NCBI GenBank assembly: GCA_028751875.1
Contig: CM054155.1
Location: 54,503,018 to 54,567,017, forward strand
Length of the DNA: 64,000 nt
Reading direction: 5' to 3'
From: Rapana venosa
Taxonomy: Eukaryota > Mollusca > Gastropoda > Neogastropoda > Muricidae
Both the position numbers and the translations under genes were made by a program. Under the pieces are notes generated by a model. That model was not told where the DNA came from and searched no databases. It saw only the letters and a list, made by a program, of their open reading frames with translations. This document shows, piece by piece, positions 56,914-64,000 of the stretch. Within the stretch, counting starts at the first letter, position 1, and the number at the start of each line of letters is the position of its first letter.

Positions 56914-58014
56914 ATGTCAGAACAATGCTCCAAGGCTGAGAAGGCAATGGCGAAAGGAGACAGCAAGGAGGCGTACCAGACCATCAAGTCCCAGCAGCCA
57001 AAGACCTCCGTTCTTGAAGACAAAGAGGGGTCAGTCCTTACAGAGAGCGCCATTATCATGAAGAGATGGACAGAATATTGCAGCGACCTGTAAAACTACA
57101 AGCTGAGGGCTGATCCGAACAAACTTCACGAGCAAGATCCCAGACAATCAGATCCCGAAAGCACACAGGTTCTGGAGGAAGAGGTAGAAGAAGCAGTAAG
57201 ATCCCTGAAAGGAGACAAGTCACCAGGGACTGACAACATCCCGGCTGAGCTCATCAAGAACGGAGGCCCAGAGATGATCAAGGCATTAACAATCATCTGC
57301 CAACGCATCTGGACCAGCAAAGAGTGGCCTGAACAGTGGACCCAATCCATCATAGTTCCACTTCCAAAGAAGGGAGACCTGAAGAAGTGCCAAAATTACA
57401 GAACAATCAGTCTGACAAGTAAAGTTATGCTACGCATTGCCTTGAACAGACTGAAACCACAAGCAGAAGAAATCCTATCAGAAGAATCGGCAGGATTCAG
57501 ACCAGGTCGAAGCACTGTTGAGCAGATCTTCAACATCAGAATGCTCATAGAGAAGCATCTCCAACATCAACTACAGCTCTACAACAACTTCATTGACTTC
57601 AAGAAGGCCTTCGACCGAGTGTGGCAAGAAGCTCTGTGGCAAGTCATGAGAGACTATAACTTCGACGAGGACCTGATTCAAGTCATCCAGGCGCTGTATG
57701 ACAGCTCCCACAGTGCAGTCCTCATGGGTGGAGAAATCGGGGAGTTCTTCCGGACTTCAGTTGGAGTTCGACAAGGCTGCCCGCTATCCCCCGTTCTTTT
57801 CAACGTGTTCCTGGAGAACATCATGCAGGAGGCCCTCCTTGACTTCAAGACCACAATCACAATAGGAGGAAGGCCAGTCTGCAATCTTCGATTCGCAGAC
57901 GATATTGATCTCATGGGCCGCAGTGAAGAAGAACTCAAGAATCTCACCACCAGACTGGAAACATCAGCCAATGCCACGGTATGGAGATCAGCATGGAAAA
58001 GAGCAAGATCCTAG
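56914..58014 (+). pseudogene. RTE-like reverse transcriptase
   Basis: The RT core is in the same frame as the endonuclease, with one TAA at 57091-57093. The blocks are SPGTDNIPAELIK, IIVPLPKKGDLKKCQNYRTI, EESAGFRPGRSTVEQIF and FIDFKKAFDRVWQEALW (motif A). VGVRQGCPLSPVLFN (motif B) and LRFADDIDLMGRS (catalytic pair) follow. All catalytic residues are intact. The frame is lost at about 57980. Confidence 0.8.
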
Positions 58015-58687
58015 TGAACAGTACTACACCAACCACTCCCACCAGCATCAAGATGAGTGGCGAGACACTAGAGGAGGTAGAAACTTTCAAGTACCTTGGA
58101 GCAGTCATCACCAAAGAAGGTACGAGCACACAAGAGGTGAAGATCAGACTTGCTGTGGCACTCTCCCCATGACTAAGCTGGCGAAAGTGTGGAGAAACCA
58201 TAACATCAGAACCCACACTAAGGTCAGACTCTACAAGGCACTCGTCACATCCATTGCCTTGTACAGCTGTGAAGCATGGACACTTACTGCCGATCTAGAA
58301 CGTCGAATTCAAGCCTTTGAGATGAAGTGCCTCAGGCGGATCCTGAACATCACCTACAAAGACCGTAAAACCAATGACTACGTCTGGCAGCAGATCGAGG
58401 CACTGGCTGGCAAACAAGAACCATTGCTAGATACAGTCAAACGGAGGAAACTGAAATGGTTTGGCAACACAACAAGGCATAACAGCCTGTCAAAGACAGT
58501 CCTGCAGGGAATGGTGGAAGGAGCAAGGAGGCAGGGACGAAAACGCAAAAGCTGGATATCCAACATCAAGGAGTGGACCGGCCTCACTGTACCAAACCTC
58601 CTGAAAGCAGCCCAGGACACAACCATTTGGCGGTCCACTTTCAGCGTCCGTGCGGGTACCCCAACGGTCGTCCCGACCAAGGGATGA
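57981..58687 (+). pseudogene. RTE-like ORF2 C-terminus in two frames
   Basis: The first frame (57981-58165) reads MEISMEKSKILVNS and EEVETFKYLGAVIT. After a shift at about 58165, the second reads MTKLAKVWRNHNIRTHTKVR, SCEAWTLTADLERRIQAF, LKWFGNTTRHNSLSKTVLQG and RKRKSWISNIKEWTGL. It stops at 58685-58687. Confidence 0.75.
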
Positions 58688-58704
58688 GTGATGATGATGA
58701 GTTT

Positions 58705-58790
58705 GGCAGGCATACAGTCACGTCAGACTGGTGTGTACATGAGTGTTTGGCAGGCGTACAGTCACGTCAGACTGGTGTGTACATGAGTGT
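58705..58790 (+). repeat. Two-unit tandem repeat of about 43 bp
   Basis: TTTGGCAGG-ATACAGTCACGTCAGACTGG and the following TGTGTACATGAG are repeated twice. A related single unit (AGACTGGTCTTGTACATGAG) lies at 55557-55576 on the other side of the RTE-like element, as if the element had landed inside a short array. Confidence 0.8.
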
Positions 58791-59005
58791 TTGGGGGGGA
58801 GGGAGGGGGGTTGATGTGAGTGTGAGAGAAAGAATGTTATAGAGAGACGGAGGTGGGGGAGAGGGGTGGGTCGCCCTGCTAGTTTGTATCCTAAACGTTG
58901 TGCTGACAAGGGAATAAACAACCGCTACCGTAGGATTTCTACTGATGAAAAAGAAGGGGGCATCTCCTGCAGGTCGCACAGTAGCCGTGGGTGGGATTAA
59001 GAAAG

Positions 59006-59011
<6 letters not shown>

Positions 59012-59046
<35 letters not shown>

Positions 59047-59080
59047 TGGAGAGAGAGAGAGAGAGAGAAAAGAGACAGAA

Positions 59081-59111
<31 letters not shown>
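59012..59111 (+). repeat. (AG)n with (ACAG)n
   Basis: AG units with interruptions to about 59080 are followed by about seven GACA units. A C homopolymer of about 11 lies further on at 59255-59266. No gene is visible from here to 59590. Confidence 0.9.
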
Positions 59112-60571
59112 GACAGAGATGGTATGGGAGGGTATAACAGCGGAATAGAGATAAAGGGCGCATAAGGGTGTTCAAAAATAGGGGAAAGAGGGTGTGTGTG
59201 TGTGTAAATGAAAGCCCCTACCAAACCCCAACTCTTCCTTCCTACCCCCCAACCCCCCCCCCCCCTTTGCCTCTCTGCTTTAGAGCTGCTGGTCTATTCC
59301 TTCCATGACACTGATACCCATTGTTGGCACTGCACGTGCCCCCTCCTCGCCCCCGACCCTCCCCGTTTTTAACAGAGAAGTTTCACTCCCAATACCCTGC
59401 TATCTAGTGATGACTTGCTATGTAACGGTGATAATGGAAGTGATTGGCATTGAAGAGGTACATCCCTTAAACCGTTTGAAGGGGTTTCCATTTATCTCCC
59501 TTTTTTCCGTGGTTGTCAAAATGTTATTTCATCAGTAAAGGAGTATTTTCGTATTGAGGTCAAAATACCGTAGAAATACGAAAACAATCATACAGATTAG
59601 CAGGTCATCCACACATTTTGTCACAATCTGGAAATAAAATCAAACAGCTGAATAAAATATTAACATCAAAACCTTCAAATATTTTTTTTCTGAGAAATAG
59701 TTTTATCATTGAAAAATTGGGCTAATGAAGAATTTTTTTCTCAGAGCAACTTTACCTACGCCCATTGCACTAAGAATATTTTCACACTAAGTTGCTTTAT
59801 CCTTCTAAAGTGTGATATACTTTAAATTTGTGACAAAGCATGTCAACAGTTTGTCACAATCTGGACCTCAAGATACAGTTTCTAAAATAAGAAGAAGAGC
59901 AGGGCATGCAGAGTTCTGTTTCCCCCCTTATTGATAGACTAATTTGCCTGCTGCCACAACAACCAGCACCTTTTATGATTTTAAGTAGCTTTATCATTGC
60001 AAAATGTGAGACACTGAAATTTTGTGACAAAGCACGTTGACCATTTTGCCACAATCTGAACTTACAGTCAAACAGCTGAATAGGATAACAGCAGTGAATT
60101 CAAAGGTACTTTTTATTCTCAGGGCAGCGTGTCTACTACCATTGCAATAAGCATACTTTTTATGATAAATAGTTTATCATTGGTAAGTGTAGGGTACTGA
60201 AGAGTTGTGACAAAGCCCATTAACGCACTTTGTCACAATATGGAACTTAAGTCAGACAGCTACATATGATAACAGTAGTAAATTCAAAGCTGTGTGTTTT
60301 CCTTTGTCAGGGCAACTGGTCTACTGCCGTTGCAGTGAGCTCACTTTTATGCTATTTAGTTTTATCATGGTATAGTGGAAGGTACTAAAGAGTTGTTGAC
60401 ACATTTTGTCAAAATCTGGACATCAAGACCTGTTTACAAAAAACAACTAAGACAAGAGCATGCAAAATTCCCCTTTTTATATAAAGGAAATCACTTGCTG
60501 CTATCAGAATCAGCACTTCGTTTGACTCTAAGTAGCTTTGTCAATGGAAAATACGAGGCACTATACGATTG

Positions 60572-60836
60572 TACCCTCTGTTACAAATGTCTCCACAAAA
60601 CTGCACCCTCCTACCTCTGTGAATGTCTTAACCTGTACACTCCTTCACGTTCCCTCCGCTCTGCTGCAGATACCTTGTGCCTACGAATACCTAGATTCAA
60701 CCAATCTACCGTTGGCCGCCGCTCTTTCTCTATTTCGTGTCCATCGACCTGGAATGAGCTCCCTCTCTCTCTTCGCCAGAAGCCTAGCTATGACACTTTT
60801 AAATCAAGCCTCAAGACATATTTATTTCAAACCTAA
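60572..60836 (+). pseudogene. L2-like ORF2 C-terminus
   Basis: 88 codons open from the insertion point: KTAPSYLCECLNLYTPSRSL, RIPRFNQSTVGRRSFSIS, STWNELPLSLRQKPSYDTF and SSLKTYLFQT. It is the cleanest C-terminus of the family in the window, though 5'-truncated and without a promoter. Confidence 0.8.
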
Positions 60837-60918
60837 GATTTCCCCCCTCCTGTCTCATATCAGAACTATCCCACCCTTCACTAACCCATGTCCTATCACC
60901 CTGCTAAAGTATATTACC

Positions 60919-60923
60919 TGTGT

Positions 60924-60963
<40 letters not shown>

Positions 60964-60990
60964 GTGTGGGGTGTGTGTGTGTGTGTGTGT
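60919..60990 (+). repeat. (TG)n in the L2-like 3' UTR
   Basis: TG units broken by TGGTG and GGGG steps, beginning about 83 bases after the stop codon. Confidence 0.9.
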
Positions 60991-61186
60991 TTTTGAAAAA
61001 CATTTGACTATTGCAATTTTATTTAATAGATTTGGTCTGCAGCGTACCATTTTTGTAATATCTGTTTGAACTATTGATTTTTTGAACTATTGATTATTTG
61101 TCATTGGTTGTATGACTGTGTGAGATTAGGTTGAATGCATGCGCTTTGATTTGTCTTTGCAAGATATAGCGCTATATAAGTTCCAT

Positions 61187-61218
<32 letters not shown>

Positions 61219-62034
61219 TTATTTTATTTTTTATTTATTATTGTGACAAAGTGCGTTGTCGCGCTTTGTCACAATCTGGAACCAAAGTCAAGCAGCTGAA
61301 TAAAATAACAGCAGCGATATAAAATATTGTTTTCTTTTACGTATAGCAACGCATATACTGCATTTGCACTCAGGATATTTTTAATTCTAATTTGCTTTAT
61401 TATTATAAAATGTAAGGTATTAGAGTGTTGTGACAAAGTGAGTCTACAAACTTTGTCAAAATCTAGACCTCAAGACACATTTCCTAAGCAAATAATAGCG
61501 GAACATACAAAGTTCCGTTTTCCCCTTTTAATTTAGCAATTAGCCTGCTCCCATTATTATAAACACATCGTTTGATTCTAAGTAGCTTGATCATTACAAA
61601 AGTTTGAGATACTATAACGTTGTGACAAAGCACGTCAACGCACTTTGTCACAGTCTGGAACTAAAGTCAAACAGCTGAAAAGTTTGACAGGAAAACATTC
61701 AGTGTTTTTTTCTTCTTTTTTTTCATAGAGTAACCTCTCTACTATCATTGCGATAAACGATTTTTTAAAATTTAATAGTTTTATCGTTGTAAAGTGCGAT
61801 GTACTAAAGACTTGTGACAAAGTCCGTCAATACACTTTGTCGACATTTGGAACTGAAGTCAGAACAAATTAAAGAATTGTTTTTATCCATTTCGTTGTTA
61901 CAAATGCATAATTTAAATACATGACAAACTGTATCAATAGCAATAAGCGTTAAAAATTTGCAGTAGCATATTCATGTATGCACATCAGTGTTGTACATAA
62001 CAGAAATATGCAACGTACACATACAAGGAAACAT

Positions 62035-62110
62035 ACAAACATACATACGTACATACATACATGCATACATACATACATACATACATACATACATACATTA
62101 CATACGTACA
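62035..62110 (+). repeat. (ACAT)n microsatellite
   Basis: ACAT/ACGT units with few interruptions. Frames through it (YIHT or MYVC repeats) are translations of the repeat. Confidence 0.9.
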
Positions 62111-62339
62111 TGCATACATATAGAAACAGACATTTTATGCAGTGCACCATTTGCATACCATGCCATATAAAGAGGAAATGTTTTTCAGTTGCCTTTTGCC
62201 CCTACTCCTTACAATAAGGCTTGTTTATGAATTGTTTTCAAGACTTGGGTCTTTTTTTATCCGAAGCTATTTCCTTATTGTTTAACTGCCCTTTATGTGG
62301 CTAGAAAAAAATGATTTGTTGTGATTCAGTTCTTTTTCA

Positions 62340-62980
62340 ATGTCATAAGGTTATTTGCAATTCCTGCATTGCATTATACTGCTTCGCTTTAAATGTGTTA
62401 TGTATCTGTGCTTGGAAAACAGAAAGTTTTGGTATATGTCGATCAATTTTGCATCTGTAGACGACATTATCAAATCAAACGTCTTATCTGTTTTTATGTG
62501 TTGATCTACCCCCCAAATAACTAAGTTACCAGAAAATGTTATGTTATAGGACTTTGTACATCGTTTTTTGCATACAGTTTCTAAGCTTACCAAATAGCCT
62601 CTGATATAATCATTACAATTCAAATAACAAGTGTTCTATTGAGTCTCTAGCCTCATTACACAATGCACAAAAAGTTGAATTCACTAAAGGCATAGTATTC
62701 AACACCACATTTGTAACAATGATGCGGTGAATTCTAATTTGCAGTCAATTTAGTTTTACATCTTTGATTTTGTGTATTTTTACAAAAAGGTATTTTTCCA
62801 ATGAAAACTTCCTTGGAGTTTTTCTGACCACTTTACGCAGCAGTTTGAAAGTTGTTTGTCTGATACCAAATATTCATACGTTTTTGTACCCTTATTGACA
62901 CTATCAATAATCTGCAGTATTGTGGCTGATTATAACTTATGTTGTCAAGAGACACCCACAGCACTGTGGGTCATTGAAAT
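62340..62980 (-). pseudogene. LINE ORF2 C-terminal fragment with Cys/His knuckle
   Basis: The minus strand reads IRIHRIIVTNVVLN, then FCALCNEARDSIEHLLFEL (CxxC with H further on, near 62640-62680). NDYIRGYLVSLETVCKKR follows. The shape is that of the ORF2 C-terminus at 11780-12346. Frames are broken and the fragment is short. Confidence 0.55.
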
Positions 62981-62999
62981 CAGAAACTTGACAAAAATG

Positions 63000-64000
63000 T
63001 ATGTGGAGCTTCTCAAATGCTGGAGCAGGGTATAGCATCCAGCTTGTCTTTATTTGAATTGTGTTGTGCTTTTGACATGTGGGAGGTAACGCATTATACC
63101 ACAAATTTGTGACATACTGGTCAACATGAGCGAAGCGGGTGGGGAGGGTGGACGCACTTTGTTACAATTGTGATATACAACGTCGATTCCCGCCCTACCT
63201 CCACCTAGGTGATCGACACACTTTGTCAAAACTGAGACATAACGCGTTGTTGGGGCATCCCCCGTCGAAACACGGGTCTGCTGCCTCTGAGAAAATCTTG
63301 ACCTCTGCCATGCCCCTTCTCTCTCTATTCGAGTGGCTGAAGATGTTCTGCCTTTTTGAGACTGGGTGAAATCTTGTTTTCCAATTTTGTACACAATTCA
63401 TTACTGGACAATGTCGTCTTTAGATCATTGATAAAACAAGTCAGTTATTGGAATGTCGCAATAGGCTGGCTTTTGAAGTTTTTGTTGACATTTGGAGTAG
63501 TAACAATTCTGTTCCTCTTGTCCACTGAAATAATTATCATGGGATGCCCTAGTAATGAAAGCAACACCATACATAATAGATTTGAGGTGCTTTTTGTTTT
63601 CAGTGGATGCGCTTTCTACAATTTTATTACTGACCTTAAGCAAAGTGCAAGCAGCTATTGTGAGCAGTCTTTGCTTTTCTTGATGACAAAGGTCATGGCC
63701 CTTTTCATCATAATCTACAATGGCCTAAATTTGATGGTTCACATTCAGGATTTTTCACAGCAATTACTACTACTACTACTACTACTTCTTCTTCAAGTGT
63801 CCGGTCTGGTCCTGCAGACATCGACGATCATGGCTCTTCATTCTTCCCTGTTCTCGGTCCCTCTCATGAGCTCATTGTTGGTGCCCTCTTTATTCGTTGC
63901 GAATATATTTAGGCTGTCTGTGAATTTGCTTGTTTCCGCAGATTTTGCCACTCCATAACAGTTTCTATAGTCCGTCAGCCCTGATTATATGGCCGAAAAT
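63000..64000. other. No supported gene
   Basis: A plus-strand open frame of 200 codons (63356-63958) is hydrophobic and passes through a (CTA)n run. It lacks any family signature and I do not call it. A partial match to the satellite's CACTTTGT... motif occurs at 63153 and 63220. The last 230 bases look like a dispersed repeat I cannot name. Confidence 0.4.

Larger units (their letters stand above)
55590..58704 (+). mobile_element. RTE-like LINE, near full length, plus strand
   Basis: It shows endonuclease, RT and C-terminal parts, then a stop and a GATGATGATGA tail. ORF2 is in one frame from 56278 to about 57975, with TGA at 56911-56913 and TAA at 57091-57093. Two frameshifts follow (about 57980 and about 58165). 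GTTTGGCAG occurs at both boundaries (55578-55586 and 58702-58710). It may be a target duplication or part of a local repeat. The degraded copy at 28.5-32.5 kb is the same subfamily. Confidence 0.8.
60571..61240 (+). mobile_element. L2/CR1-like LINE, copy 6, inside the satellite
   Basis: This 5'-truncated copy starts at the TLCYKCLHKTAPSYLC block. It ends its coding part at 60834-60836, carries (TG)n and finishes in GCGCTATATAAGTTCCATTC plus (ATT)n. The satellite unit continues directly at 61241 with the palindrome, so the insertion point is just before it. Confidence 0.85.
59590..61860 (+). repeat. Satellite of about 190 bp with a palindrome in each unit
   Basis: At least eight units are present. 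TTGTGACAAAG occurs at 59828, 60022, 60205, 61241, 61428, 61620 and 61812, with a degenerate copy at 60394. Each is followed about 12 bases later by its inverted partner CTTTGTCACAA. Spacing is 183-194 bp, and about 180 bp across 60394-61241 once the inserted L2-like copy is removed. Two unit types alternate: one has ACTAAAGTCAAACAGCTGAA after the palindrome, the other has CCTCAAGA. The rest of each unit is diverged. Confidence 0.85.

Noticed and set aside
63356..63958. 200-residue membrane protein
   Set aside because: Hydrophobicity comes partly from a (CTA)n run encoding leucines and from AT-rich sequence. There is no family motif, no splice logic and no support from neighbours.

Overview
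This window looks like a repeat-rich stretch of an animal nuclear genome. It most resembles a marine mollusc or other lophotrochozoan, but that assignment is inference. There are no bacterial-style operons. Almost all protein-coding signal comes from decayed non-LTR retrotransposons (LINEs) of several clades. These are mixed with tRNA-derived and 5S-rRNA-derived SINEs, di- and trinucleotide microsatellites, a 21-bp minisatellite and a satellite of about 190 bp. Two runs of exactly 500 N (26268-26767 and 43800-44299) are scaffold gaps.

Layout. 1-5.9 kb: a minus-strand LINE (ORF1, endonuclease, reverse transcriptase) broken by two plus-strand L2/CR1-like copies. 6.6-7.4 kb: an old reverse-transcriptase relic. 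7.4-10.7 kb: an RTE-like element. 11.7-17.1 kb: a nearly complete minus-strand LINE. Its 612-residue ORF1 carries a hydrophobic leader ending in a textbook 2A ribosome-skipping motif, DIEQNPGP. 18-21.1 kb: another RTE-like element with a poor-quality 5' half. 22-26.3 kb: SINEs with a joint tRNA/5S head, one inserted with a clear 12-bp target duplication into a long L2-like copy. 27-39.3 kb: (ATC)n, a further RTE-like element and a third minus-strand LINE, whose ORF1 is split by an L2-like insertion. 55.6-58.7 kb: a plus-strand RTE-like element. 59.6-61.9 kb: the palindrome-bearing satellite, with an L2-like copy inside it.

The one plausible host gene is on the plus strand at 39.5-54.7 kb. Four candidate exons (39485-40735, 42305-42352, 54030-54089, 54528-54691) join in a single frame at phase-1 junctions and end at a TGA. 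They would encode a long N/Q/S-rich repetitive region followed by a basic stretch and a Cys/His-rich C-terminus. I do not recognise the family. Exon 3 directly follows a (TG)n tract that forms its splice acceptor.

Sequence 44300 to about 53075 is a second, error-rich copy of about 35265-43799. The two copies lie on either side of the 500-N gap, and each is noisy at its own contig end. This is best read as two overlapping contigs that were never merged, so features there should not be counted twice. The LINEs, SINEs and microsatellites are linked. Every L2-like copy that keeps its 3' UTR has a (TG)n or TG-rich tract at the same place and ends in (ATT)n. The RTE-like copies end in (GAT)n. Much of the simple-sequence DNA therefore seems to have arrived with the retroelements.
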